NCBI GenBank assembly: GCA_958430865.1
Contig: CAUDNR010004173.1
Span: forward strand, 35,149 to 64,294
Length of the DNA stretch: 29,146 nucleotides
Direction of reading: 5' to 3'
Source of the DNA: Entrophospora sp. SA101
Lineage: Eukaryota; Glomeromycota; Glomeromycetes; Entrophosporales; Entrophosporaceae
In this document: positions 1 to 11,643 of the stretch, piece after piece
How the letters are laid out: the number at the start of each line of letters is the position of its first letter
How positions within the stretch are numbered: the first letter of the stretch is position 1
The notes under the pieces: generated by a model
Told to the model about the DNA's origin: nothing
What the model saw: only the letters and a program-made list of their open reading frames with translations
Database searches by the model: none
Translations under genes and position numbers: made by a program

Positions 1-2280
1 AATTACAAAATTGCTATTTTTGAAATTTGGCCACGTGGCGCAGAAATAGGAGGTCTTTAGACCGAGCCAACCATATACAAAAGAACCATCATTCAAGTGT
101 TTTAAAAATGATGTCCTTTTCATTCCAGATGGATGTAGTTCAAAGTATTTTCTCCACAATGTTTCTTTTTGATCTTTCAAATATTTTACAGGATCACCAG
201 TTTTTTCATTTACTCTATAAGAACTTAAATTGACAATATTTTTGTCAGCAAAAAAAATTTCAAATTGTCTTTTAGCTTCTTCAGTAATTCGAACTCTTGT
301 AATTATTGGTTTTTCAACTCCTGCACATCCTGGACCATTAACTTTGGAATGCAATCTTGCTTTGGATATTGTTTTAGATGACACCTATTTTATTCAGAGA
401 AGTATAAATTGTTGCAATTTAATCATTAATGGCATTACTATCAATAAGAATGTTATGATGTTTATGTACATCTTAATGAACTTAATGGATTTTGAGACTA
501 ATGATGATTTTTTTTTTTAATGAAATAACAAGGATTCAATTTAAAATTCAATGGAAAAACAATTTTATTGGATATACTTTATTGTAAATAATCAACATCA
601 AAGTATGATGTTATTAAACAATATTTAATCTTAATGATATTACTCAAAATTTTAAATCAAAAATTATTTCTAATAAAAAATTATCATCTAGGTTATAAAA
701 TCTGAGGAATTTAAATATTTTGGAGAACTCTTTAATTATAACAACCATCATTAATTCATTAATCCATTGGGCCATCAACATTGTTCAATGTCACCATTGA
801 TACAAAGCAATGATGAAATGTAGTTCAAATATGCATATTAAAATAAACTTACCTTGAGTTTTCTTTGAAGTTCTTTGTATTGAAATTCTCTTGCAATTAT
901 TGACAATATTCTTATTTTACCATCATAGCCTGTTTTGTTTTGTTCCAATGATTTATTAAAACATTCCCAAAAAATATCAGCTATAGTGAAATCTATTTTT
1001 TTTTTCACATTCAAAAAGCCATTACTATTTAAAACCTCCAAGGTATCTTGATCAACTGATGGATCAAAGCCTCAAGACCAAAATTCATGCTTAAATTCAT
1101 CAAAAAATTTTGTATTAGTTCAAATCAATGATGATTTTAAATCCTGGCTCAAGATGATTTTGCATTAGTTTTTTAAGAAATTGATTCCAGTGAAAATGAA
1201 GAAATTAAAAATACTCATGCAAATCTTGAAAATTATGAATTTAGAATAAAAAACTGAATAAAAATTACCTCTAACTTGTCTATTGAAACTGGTGTGATTT
1301 CTGTACATCCGGTAGCCCTCAACATTGCACGCCATGCTCTCATTTCACGTTCACTAAATTCATGATTGTATGGATATAAATTTTTTAATTTTCCATGCAG
1401 TTCAATAATTGTGCTTTTTTGCTCTAGCCAAGATTGAAAACTCTTCTCCAGTCAATATTAGGAATTCTTTTTTTCAAATTATAATTGAAAATAGCATCCA
1501 TAATTTTTTCGTTATTCCAAGATATAGGTGGCATTTAGGAATTTTACCAATTTGTATATTTTGTTTGGTCATTGGATGTTCCAACCCAAACAACTGCATT
1601 CCAGTGAATTTTTTATAAATCTTTGTATTTTCCCATACTTCTGATGGTGTAGATCCAAAGAAAAACACTGGTGATTCAATATTATCCACATATATAGAAA
1701 TTTTGCAATGATCATATTCAACAGTTTGAATAAACAAAGCACGTGTTCTATTATATTCACCTATAAATGAAGAAGTATAATCAATTTTGACACCAAAATC
1801 ACTCTCTTCTCCCATGCCAATATCTATAATATATATTAAAAATTTGTCAAACTTTATAGCAAAGGGTTGAAAATCTATATCCTTCAGTGAAGCTTCCAAT
1901 ATTTCTTTGTTATCCCAACCTAAAACCAAAGGACCAGAAAAATTTGTATTTGAATTAGGATTTAGCCTTTTATATAAGCTTGTTATTGCATTACTAGGTG
2001 CTTCTTCTATATCACTAAACTTGCACCCAGAACGACATCTATATCCTGGTAGTAAATTACTAGTTTCATTGCCTTCAGTAATGCATGTATAGTATTGTCT
2101 GCCATTTTGTTCTATGCTAGTTTCCCAACCAACTCTCCTTGGATAAAGTAACGCACCTTCTTCTGGTTTACTTTTACTCTTCATAACCCACCAATCTCTT
2201 GAGTTTACACCATAATGCAAGTGTGGCTTTATTTGGCCTATTGAAATGAGATTTATAGTTAAATTGGGACGGTTAGTCAT
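1..2280 (-). pseudogene. Copy C: decayed RNase H-like transposase gene, 5' part only (runs off left edge)
   Basis: Divergent relative of the genes at 8384-11457 and 25514-27341. Exon 1 (2280 to about 1269) starts MTNRPNLTINLISIGQIKPH and matches the other copies at HLHYGV, LLPGYRC, FSEREMRAWRAMLRATGC and EITPVS. Exon 2 (about 1100 to 853) contains GYDGKIRILSIIAREF, and exon 3 (from 384 leftward) contains DQKETLWRKYFELHPSGM. GT-AG borders are visible at 1268/1269, 852/853 and 384/385. At least two 1-nt frameshifts break exon 1 (around 1530 and 1445), and a TGA at 1072-1074 interrupts exon 2. The intron at 385-852 is about 470 bp against 85 bp in copy A, so it may hold extra inserted DNA. The part carrying the DNG motif lies outside the window. 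This is a dead transposase relic. Homology to copies A and B is seen directly; the transposase role is inferred from the family. Confidence 0.8.
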
Positions 2281-2414
2281 TTTAAAATTTTTAAAATTAA
2301 AATCGGCTCAATATTATTTTTACTAATTAGTTTTATTATGTTTATTATCCCTGCATTTTACTATATATTAAAATGTATGTCGATCCTTTCCGTCCATCGC
2401 GAATTGCGAATTAA
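2281..2414. repeat. Terminal region of copy C with TTAA end
   Basis: The sequence upstream of the copy C start aligns loosely with the terminal region of copies A and B: a TATGTTTA-TATCCC block, then an A/T stretch, then GCGAATTAA. It ends at TTAA (2411-2414). In copies A and B the equivalent end is CCACGAATTAA. This marks the likely outer border of copy C, with a diverged inverted repeat. Confidence 0.55.
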
Positions 2415-3021
2415 TTATTTATCCTATTGGTTTTTTTTTGGTAGGACAGACACGAATTGATTTTTTTTTTCTTGGAAAAACAATAAAAATAATTTATTTT
2501 TTGACAGAGTCTAAGGTGACAAAATGCGAGTGTTGTTGTTTGGTTTGGCTTGGGTCTCCTAAAGAAAACATGTTAATAACTAACCAGAGGTACTTTTTTT
2601 TATTTATTTTTTAGTTATAAACATTTTAATTGGAATCAAAACACAGAGCAGATCTTGCTGGGTAATTACAAGATTTTCATTGATAATATTTTGCTTTTTG
2701 TAATCAATAATATTAATATTATTATTATAATTAATAATTACAAGATATCAAGGCAGCACACCGTTAAAAAGAGACAATTCGAGTATGTGATGTTTGATTA
2801 TCAGAAATTGGCAGGCATTGAAACATGCATGCTACCTTGAACACATTACAATCATTCTCACACATTCCTCGTGTACAAAAGGCTAATCTTACCCGACGAC
2901 CTGAAGATATGATGATGCAACCGAATTCCAGAAGGCGCGTGGATCTGGAGTTTACTGAGATTGCACCAATTGTCAATGACGCTTTCACTAATCTTTTCAG
3001 ACCAGAGATGGCTGCCATGCT
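2415..3021. other. AT-rich spacer with one uncertain ORF
   Basis: No recognisable gene lies between 2415 and 2824, which holds homopolymer T runs and AT-only stretches (2700-2745). From 2825 a 78-codon plus-strand ORF (MHATLNTLQSFSHIPRVQ...) runs to 3061, into the first 813-bp tandem unit. It contains a basic stretch (PNSRRRVDLEF). It meets a donor-like AAG/GTAAGG at about 3055, so it could be an exon or a retroelement scrap. I do not recognise it. Confidence 0.35.
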
Positions 3022-3834
3022 AGCTGAAAAGTCAACTGCAACGATCCCACCTCCAAGGTAAGGATGGCACTGTGACCATGTTGCAACTCTGGAGGAATAT
3101 CAAGAGAATCTGCAACTCGTTTCAAGCACAGGGGGTCACAATTCAGAGCAGGGTTGGTGGCCCTGAGTTTGCATTTGGACTCTGATGTTAAGAGGAGAGT
3201 TGTAAAATAGTGTTTGTTTTGTATAAAAATTTTCCTAAACACTCTGTTTCTCTGATACTAACCAACAAATTCATAATTTTGGGTAGGAGACTGGATTGGG
3301 TTTTTGCTCAATCAGTCCTCTGTCCTGTAGATCAAAATTATCGCATGATTATATATATCCTTGTCAGCAATATGGCCAACAAGAAAAAAGTTACAAAATG
3401 GTTCGGATTTTGTTTGGTATGTTCCATATAAATTAATCATTTTCATAAATTTTCTGCTTCTCTTTAGTTTTTATTTGACCAACTGAACTTGTTATTTAAA
3501 TAAATGGGGCAGGGTTGTTGGTGAGTAGGCATGCCACTGACAAGGCAGGAGACGCCTTTGGGATATACCAGCCAAATTCATAGAAAGGGATCTATTGTCC
3601 AGACTTAGGGTCACATGGATGTTAAGCACAGAAAATGTACACTATCAATGTATATTTTTTTCAACAAAATAAACATTTAAATAATTAATTGTTAAATATT
3701 AATACTTTTCTTTTCATAAAAATTACAGCAACCCACGACTCAAAACTCTAAATTCAGGGAAAATCCAAAACAATGGCCCAGGTTACAACCTTCTGAGTTG
3801 CAGAATTTTCAACCAGTTGCAGGTGCCAACTTTA
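3022..3834. repeat. 813-bp tandem unit, copy 1
   Basis: First of two head-to-tail copies. It starts AGCTGAAAAGTCAACTGC and ends GTGCCAACTTTA. The second copy starts at the next base with no spacer. The unit is less AT-rich than its surroundings. It carries GACGCCTTTGGGATATA (3551-3567), which also occurs in the LTR-like insert at 23143-23159. ORFs on both strands are identical between units but match nothing I know, so I do not call them genes. Confidence 0.9.
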
Positions 3835-4647
3835 AGCTGAAAAGTCAACTGCAACGATCCCACCTCCAGGGTAAGGGTGGCACTGTGACCATGTTGCAAC
3901 TCTGGAGGAATATCAAGAGAATCTGCAACTCGTTTCAAGCACAGGGGGTCACAATTCAGAGCAGGGTTGGTGGCCCTGAGTTTGCATTTGGACTCTGATG
4001 TTAAGAGGAGAGTTGTAAAATAGTGTTTGTTTTGTATAAAAATTTTCCTAAACACTCTGTTTCTCTGATACTAACCAACAAATTCATAATTTTGGGTAGG
4101 AGACTGGATTGGGTTTTTGCTCAATCAGTCCTCTGTCCTGTAGATCAAAATTATCGCATGATTATATATATCCTTGTCAGCAATATGGCCAACAAGAAAA
4201 AAGTTACAAAATGGTTCGGATTTTGTTTGGTATGTTCCATATAAATTAATCATTTTCATAAATTTTCTGCTTCTCTTTAGTTTTTATTTGACCAACTGAA
4301 CTTGTTATTTAAATAAATGGGGCAGGGTTGTTGGTGAGTAGGCATGCCACTGACAAGGCAGGAGACGCCTTTGGGATATACCAGCCAAATTCATAGAAAG
4401 GGATCTATTGTCCAGACTTAGGGTCACATGGATGTTAAGCACAGAAAATGTACACTATCAATGTATATTTTTTTCAACAAAATAAACATTTAAATAATTA
4501 ATTGTTAAATATTAATACTTTTCTTTTCATAAAAATTACAGCAACCCAGGACTCAAAACTCTGAATTCAGGAAAAATCCAAAACAATGACCCAGGTTACA
4601 ACCTCCTGAGTTGCAGAATTTTCAACCAGTTGCAGGTGCCAACTTTA
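3835..4647. repeat. 813-bp tandem unit, copy 2
   Basis: Second copy at a constant offset of 813 bases from copy 1. Only scattered substitutions are visible (for example CCACGACTC versus CCAGGACTC, and ATGGCCCAG versus ATGACCCAG). It diverges from copy 1 after AACTTTA (4641-4647), where unique sequence resumes. The low divergence points to a recent duplication. Confidence 0.9.
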
Positions 4648-5599
4648 TTCTAGAGGGGTATAACACAAAGCAATCATCACACAAATGTCAACTCTCATCA
4701 GTTATCAATGCCCATATATGTAACGTCCAGCCTGGTCTGAGGAAAAGATAAGGGGATGTTTTGTCCAAAGTCTTCCAACATGTTCAACCCTCCTTCACCT
4801 GTGGAAAAAATTCCATGGTGCTGAATTGTGCTTAGTTGCATCGCAATTGCATGTTTGTGATAGGAAAGTTTAATTAAATCTGACACCTGTAATCAACATC
4901 AGATTTATTATTCATAAGGAACCATAATTGATAATCGGGAAAAATAATTTATTATTGTGAATACCAGAGATCTGGGTAGACAGGCATTATTAAAAGCTTT
5001 GTTTATGCATGGCCTTGGTATCATTAACTGGGTGATGTAATTGTTTGTTATGTCAATAATGATATCAAATGTATTGCATAATAATCATGACCATCATGAA
5101 TATTTGATGGGTGGAGGCATTCACATACAAGGAAATGATTAAATAGCTAAGTCATGTTTGTTTTATTAAAGATGTATGGTTAATTATATTTAAAAATACA
5201 CAATAAAAAAATTGCAAGACTACACAACTGTGTCAATCAAGCTATCAAGCTGTTATGGTTTCTAATTTAGGGTCTCATCTTTCTTTGCTTACACATAATC
5301 TATTGGTTCTCTTTTTACTTGAATGATGCCAAATTGGGTAATGGGGTATTAGCAAATATCAGAATCTGATTATTCTTAAAAAAATAATCAAGGTATTAAC
5401 ATACTGATAAGTTAATAGTATTTTTATCATATTGTCTAAAAGCCTACTAGTAAATATTGAAAGTGCTGATATTTATCTGATATTCTTTTAAAATGAATCC
5501 TTTTTTTAACTCTATTATATTGTAATTAAATTATTTCTAAAGCTCTTTGTGCTAAAATTATATCATAATCTTGAGCAGTAGTTAGGTTTTTATTCAAAT
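4648..5599. other. Gene-free spacer
   Basis: No coding exon, RNA gene or terminal repeat that I can support. A short minus-strand ORF (4698-4886) has no recognisable motif. Confidence 0.4.
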
Positions 5600-5882
5600 A
5601 AGGCTTACTCAAATAAAACAAACAATTTGAGTAAAAAAATAATTTGAACAAAAACGAACAAAACGAACAAAAACGAACAAAATGAACAAAACAAACAAAA
5701 ACAAACAAAAATGAACAAAATGGACAAAACGAACAAAATGAACAAAAATGAATAAAAGTGAATAAAACAAATAAAAACAAATAAAAACAAATAAAAATGA
5801 ATAAAATGAATAAAAACAAATAAAACAAATAAAAACAAATAAAACGAATAAAAACGAATAAAAACGAATAAAAATGAATAAA
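5600..5882. repeat. A-rich interrupted microsatellite (AACAAA/ACGAA/AATAAA units)
   Basis: About 280 bases of 5-6 base A-rich units change gradually from AACGAACAAA types to AATGAATAAA types. The complementary strand gives Phe/Leu/Val-only ORFs, which are artefacts. The tract ends next to the TA-flanked MITE at 5887. Confidence 0.85.
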
Positions 5883-5886
5883 TGTA

Positions 5887-6054
5887 CAGTTAGAACTCGT
5901 TAAGATGGTGCTTTGATAAACCAAATATACATGATAAAATGATGTTGTTTTATTATCTACCTATCAAATTACCTCAACAAGCCGATTTTATTAAGGTTTT
6001 TAGATTGAAGTTTTTTTTTGAAAATATTGACTTTGGTTTAACGAGTTCTGACTG
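5887..6054. mobile_element. MITE, Tc1/mariner-pogo type, TA target duplication
   Basis: 168 bp bounded by CAGTTAGAACTCGTTAA and its inverted partner TTAACGAGTTCTGACTG (16 of 17 bases match), flanked by TA at 5885-5886 and 6055-6056. Inverted repeats starting CAGT with a TCGTTAA core and TA duplication are typical of pogo/Tigger-like non-autonomous elements. No transposase is encoded; a short ORF inside is incidental. Confidence 0.8.
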
Positions 6055-6056
6055 TA

Positions 6057-6613
6057 TCATGAATAGAAACAAACCATGCATTAATACCAAAATCAAAAAC
6101 AACAATAAACAAACAAACAAATAGCTTTTATTGCAAAATAATTAATTTTGTTCCTTTATTGAATCAATCATACAAGTAGCATTGTTTTTATATTATTAAA
6201 TGTATAAAGTTTAATGATTTTTAATGTTGCAAATTTTTTTGATGTCAATCTCAAAATCAATCATGTTTATATACTTTAAAGTTTCTTTATTTCTTTTTTT
6301 GATAAATAATAAATTTATCTTTGTTTATTTGCTTTAGTAGATTCAAATAGATTTTATTAAATCAAAAATGGTACACTATCAATTACACAAAAACACACTA
6401 TTAAGTTAACTTATTACAAAGTCACTTTTAAAGTACAGCGAATTCTTGTTCCTTATATACATGTTTAATTAATTAATATCCCAGTCTGGGTGAATTATCC
6501 CATTTGGGATTATTGCCATTAATTCCTTCCAAATAAATAATAAATAATATGAAATATTTTAATAAATATACGGAATGTAACACAAATACAGATATTTTTA
6601 AACGAAAACATGA
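6057..6613. other. Gene-free AT-rich spacer
   Basis: No feature seen other than A/T runs and short poly-T tracts. Confidence 0.4.
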
Positions 6614-6621
6614 CAATGAGC

Positions 6622-6823
6622 TAAGGTTGTGGGAGAAACTCCTCCAGAAATCAATTGACAGAGTTTTGACAGGTTACACATTAATTGTTTATTAGAGTTT
6701 CGGCAGAGTTTTGCATTTGGGGTTTTCGCCAATCATCAGAGTTTCGACAGGTTACACATTAATTGTTCATTAGAGTTTCGACAGAGTTTCGACAGTCATT
6801 AAGAGGTTTCGCCCACAACCTTA
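6622..6823. mobile_element. hAT-type MITE with 8-bp target duplication
   Basis: 202 bp with inverted termini TAAGGTTGTGGG-A/C-GAAAC at both ends and an exact 8-bp direct duplication CAATGAGC at 6614-6621 and 6824-6831. Inside are several copies of AGAGTTTCG and two copies of CAGGTTACACATTAATTGTT, the kind of subterminal repeat hAT transposases bind. It has no coding capacity and would need a hAT transposase in trans. Confidence 0.88.
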
Positions 6824-6831
6824 CAATGAGC

Positions 6832-7942
6832 TTCGTGCGTTTTACTCACACAACAACATCACTAAGGTCAAGACAATAGTCTATTTTATTAATTCAAAAA
6901 AATATAAATAGGATGGCCATCCCCACATTTTTGTTTCATTTTTTTTTGTAGAGAAATTCCCCTCAAGCAAGGATGTAAGAAATTCAATTATAAAATTATT
7001 TTTTTTTACTATGTAAAATTCGAATTTTACTATCATCTACTACTACTACTACTACTACTATTACTATTACTATTACTATTACTATAGATCTGTGGTGACT
7101 ATTTAATTCCAGTAATTTTTTTCAATTGCTTTTTTTTTATGTAAAAAATAAAATATGTAATAAATGGATCACAGCATAAGATCATCATAAATAACGATAT
7201 TCTCATTTTTTTCCTTTTTAAATATATATATCAATAATAATCACTCTTAATTCTATCCAATTAAATTCAATTAAAAATTCGAATATATTTGTAAAACTAA
7301 AGATAATATACATATATATAAGAAAGGTTCATAGTTTTTTATGCAAACAATTTCCTTATTTGTATTTCTTTGGTCAAGATTGACAAGTTTTTTTCATAAT
7401 GAACTGAACACAGACCTTCCATCCAAACTTAACTTAATGTTAAATATGAGTTGACAAAAAATGAATGAATTCATAAATTCGCTGGAAACTTACTATAACT
7501 TCTTTTTGATTGCTTGAAATTTTAATTTTGGATGGTAATGTTTCTAACATTTGATTTATTAATATGAATTTGGACTCCCATTCTAGTTGGCTTAAAGCAA
7601 AAAAAAAAAAAAAAATCCAAAATTCAGTAAAGAGTCGCAATCATTTTCTTTTTATATAACTAGAGTGATGACGGGTGGCGGGTGATAACCACCACCACCA
7701 TCCTTAAAACACTTACTCGTCATTCCTTGTATTGTTTTGTTGTTTTCTTTTATCAGTAGTGTATGACATTTTAAAAAAAAATTTTTTTATAAAAAAAGAA
7801 GTTATTGGTCGACGCGTATAGTGATGGGCATAAAAATTATTTTGATAAATGACCAAGTTATTAAGTACTTAATAACTCTATTAATGACTTATTAACTGTT
7901 AAAAAACACAAACTTGCAGATCTTTATTGGCAACAAAAATTA
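6832..7942. other. Gene-free spacer with triplet microsatellite and palindrome
   Basis: Contains a (TAC/TAT)n-type triplet tract at about 7035-7086 and a perfect 22-base palindrome AGTTATTAAGTACTTAATAACT at 7856-7877, next to AGTGATGGGCA (about 7820). That string resembles a hAT end. The minus-strand ORF 7440-7640 is not convincing. Confidence 0.5.
7035..7086. repeat. (TAC/TAT)n triplet microsatellite
   Basis: Runs of CTACTACTACTACTACTA followed by TTACTATTACTATTACTA, about 50 bases, noncoding. Confidence 0.9.
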
Positions 7943-7971
7943 TTAATTCGTGGTCCGCCAATCAACGATAG
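7943..7971 (+). repeat. Left TIR of copy A
   Basis: Begins TTAATTCGTGGTCCGCC and pairs with 11644-11672; the single mismatch is A versus G after GTCCGCC. Confidence 0.92.
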
Positions 7972-8383
7972 AAATTGATTAGTAAAAACCGGGCGATCGG
8001 CATATATAAATTTAAAAAAATGTATCGAGTGACGAAAGTTGTATATATATTATGAAAAAATATTTTTTTGTTATACAGAGTCACATGAAATCATGCAAAG
8101 TTATAGATATATAGGAACTTGATTTTTTTAAAAATATAAAAATTATCTATTTTATTATTTCAAAATAAATAATTCACTTTGGAGGAGCTGTGGATTCCAA
8201 GTATAAAATATATATAAAAAAAATTAAATTTTTTTTTTAAATGTTGATGTTTTATTAAAGTTTATTGAATTTTAATAAATTTTTTTAAAAAACATAATAT
8301 AATTCAGTTGAACAATGCTTTGTTGTCATAGAACTCAACTTAATTCCAATGGTAATTCTCATATAATTTTTTTTATAATAAAT

Positions 8384-11300
8384 TTATTGATTGTTATTAT
8401 TACTAAACTCTACATTTATTAGATTTATGACATTTTTTGATGCCTCAGCTTTACATGCAGCAGCATAACTAGTAATCCAACTTTGTATAGATTCTACTCT
8501 TGGAATTGATTCTTGATTTATTTCACCATCTTCAGCCATCTTTATTAATTCAGAACACATATCTTGAGCAGTATAACGATCACTTTTATCAACATTACCT
8601 GCATGAAAAAATCCTTGTAAAATGGTAATTATTTTTTTCGGAAATTTTGCTCCACCTTTATTCCCAAATTTTTGATTTTCTTTTAATGCCCATCCTTTTT
8701 TCAAAAATTCATCAGAAATGCTATTTAAAATTATATTAATAAATGATTTGTTAATTTATCACCATAGATAATAGTAATTAATAGATTTTAAAAGACTCAC
8801 AATATTTGATTTGGTTGGACTGTTATGTTGCTTGGTTTGGATTTATTAATTTCATTGCCTGATAAACAATTTTATTTTTCAAGTAAGTTTGTAAAATTAA
8901 ATTTGTATATTTAAAATAATAGAAAATTTCTAGACAATTAATTACCCATATTTTTAGGAATTGACAAAGTCCAAGGTAAATTTGGTGTGGTTGGGATAGA
9001 AATTTGTGGTTGAGGTTTAGTAACTTTTGCTTTTGATAATTTTTGAATCTGTGCTGGGGAGAAATTTTCCATCCACCTATATTAGGCAAGGATCTAGCTC
9101 TAATATAACCAGCATATTGACCTTCTGTTGGCCATTGCCATTCAAACCAATTGGATATACCTGGTATTGTTTTTATTTTTCCTTTATTTTTTTCCCTATT
9201 TGGTGTCAGGTTTGCTACTGAAGTGCCTAGTAAACCTTTGATGGCTAATTCAATATCATTACCTTCTGTAATATTACATCCTAATCTAACATATTTTTTA
9301 ATTGAATGTGAAATCTATAAAAAGCAAAAATAAATAATTAAAAAAATATTATTAAATAACTTATAATGAATTTAATTTACCTGAGTATGATGAGAGTCAA
9401 TTGTAGTTTTAGCTTCACCAGGTTCAAGAAAAATCCATTTATGAATTGTAATATCACACCAATCCTTCCAATATGACAAAATTATCATTAATTCTGAATT
9501 GTGATAATGAGGCCCATTATCAGAAATAATTGTTACCCATTTTTGTTTTTTTTGTCATGGTTTCAAAAACTGCATTTAAGGAAGATGCTGTAAACCAAAT
9601 ATACTATAAATAAGATATAAAATAATTACCTGAATATTACTATCATTTATATATTTTATTACAACTTTATTTAAATCATCAAATACACCATATCCATAAT
9701 CAGCACAAATTGAACATAGTCCACCTAAGTCATCTCTATATTTATACCTACCATTTTGTAATTGAAGCATGAAGGTTGTCCTTGACATTCCACCTGGGTA
9801 TATTTCTGAGTATTTTTTCCACAAAGATTGCTTCTGATCTTGTAAATATAATATTGGTAATTCAGATTTAGGATCAACTTTAAATGAGCTCATAGAAACA
9901 TTAGCTTTATCAGAAAAAAAAGCATCAAATTGTGATTTTATCTCTTCTGTGATTCTAGATCTTTGGGTATAAACTGGTTTTTCTAAAGGCTTACATCCAC
10001 GCCCATAAATTTGTGCAGACTTTTTTGCACCTGATATAGAATTGGGTGAAACCTAATAAAATATATTTGTATTAAACAGCTTATTAAACAGCTTATTATA
10101 TATAAATAAATTATTAGATGCTATTGAAAAATTTTACCTCTAATTTTTTTTGTAATGTGTCATATGAAAAATCTTGTGCAATGATGGACAGTATTCTCTG
10201 CTTTCCATCTAACCCTCATTTATTTTCATCAAGGCTTTGCTTGAAACAACTCCAAAAGGTTTCATTACTATTGTAAGATGGATATGCACTTAAAAAACCA
10301 GATTTATATAAAAAATCAATATTATTTTTGTCAGGTTTAGGATCAATAGCTCTAGTCCAAAACCTATACTGAAATGAAAAAATGATAATTTGTATATTAA
10401 TTAATTAGTATGCTCATTTAGATAAAAATGATCATTTGAAATTATTTTAACTTACAGGTGAAATTTTATTACTGAAAGGAGTGATATTTGTACAACCCAC
10501 AGCTCTTAACATTGCATTCCATGCTTGTAATTCACGATCACTAAACTTATGATTTAAGGGATATATTTTTTCTAAAGAGGAATAAAGCTCTATCATACTA
10601 GAATTTTGTTTATGCCATTGATAAAAAAAATTATACCAGTTTATGTTTGCAATTGTTTTTTTTTTTAGATAGTAATCAAATATTTTTTGCATTAAACCCA
10701 CATCATCCCAATCATTTGGAGTACAAGCCAAAGTGTTCAACTCTTCCAGAATTACTGATGTTACATTATTATTTAAACCAGAAATTTTTTTTCCTTCATA
10801 TTTATTCAGAATTCCTAGCCCTTTCCAAGCATCATTTGGATCATTTTTTTTAATTTCTTTAAGTAATTCATCTTCATGCCATATCTCAATTATAAATTTA
10901 TCATTGATTATTTTTTGAATAAATGTACACCATTTATTTGAAAATTTATAATTAAAGGAAGATATGTATCCATTTCCAGCTCCACAAGATTCTTTATTTT
11001 TTGAAATACCTAAACCATAAATAAATAAGTTAATTCTTTCAATTTGAATTGAATATGGTCTAAATTCAATGTTTAATAATAATTCTTGAACAATGTCATT
11101 TGACTCAAATCCTAATGCTTTAATTCCAGAAATTCTTGTTGAGCTTTGGAAAATTTTTTGATATAAATTGGAAACAGCATCAGTTGGATTACTTTCAACT
11201 TCACTTGAAATTTCATCACATTGGCAACAATATCCTGGATGAAGTGCATTGAGCTTGTTACCTTTTATAACACGTAATATAAAATTTTTACTATTAAGGA

Positions 11301-11457
11301 CAAATTGTGTTTTCATTCCAACACAGATTGGATTCCAATAACAAATATTGTTTAAGTTTTTAGAAGCTTGAAACCACCGGGTCTTTGCATGTACTCCATA
11401 ATGTAAATCAGGATCAATAATACCACTAGATAATAATTGCACAGATAAATTATTCAT
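8384..11457 (-). pseudogene. Copy A transposase gene (RNase H-like), multi-exon, broken
   Basis: Exons inferred from GT-AG borders and homology: 11457-10456, 10368-10138, 10052-9630, 9587-9381, 9314-8946, 8858-8801 and 8720-8384 (TAA stop). Exon 1 is a roughly 334-residue N-terminal domain. Exon 2 has GLDGKQRILSIIA. Exon 3 has GGLCSICADYGYG with a CxxC pair. Exon 4 has SDNGPHYHNSELM, an RNase H/DDE-like second Asp, followed by FLEPGEAKTTIDSHH. Exon 5 has GISNWFEWQWP. Lesions are a TGA at 10216-10218 inside NK-stop-GLDGK, frameshifts near 9555 (poly-A run) and near 9072, and a probable internal deletion at the exon 3/4 junction. Relatives I recall carry about 170 more residues there, including the first catalytic Asp. 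It is most likely inactive. The enzyme class is inferred and I give no gene symbol. Confidence 0.8.
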
Positions 11458-11643
11458 GATTGAAATAAGTTTTTATAGAATTTATAGATATAAAATAAAC
11501 AGTTTATTATTTTTTTAAGAGTTTTTTTAAAAAAAAAAAGTAATAGAATATATATTTTTTTTAAAATAAAAATGGGTAGTTTTGGTTTTGATCATCAACC
11601 AATTTTTAATATGTTTAATATCCCGGATCTACATATTAAAAAT

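Noticed and set aside
230..520. 96-codon plus-strand ORF
   Set aside because: It overlaps, on the opposite strand, the coding sequence of copy C exon 3, whose homology to copies A and B is clear.
3210..3431. Identical 73-codon ORFs in both 813-bp units, and the minus-strand MFRKIFIQNK ORFs
   Set aside because: Identity reflects recent duplication, not selection; no domain, and frames on both strands compete.
5526..5924. 132-codon minus-strand ORF rich in Phe/Leu/Val, membrane-like
   Set aside because: It is the complement of an A-rich microsatellite; the composition is wholly explained by the repeat.
10647..10918. Plus-strand ORFs repeated at 26531-26802
   Set aside because: Opposite-strand shadows of the copy A and B exon 1 coding sequence.
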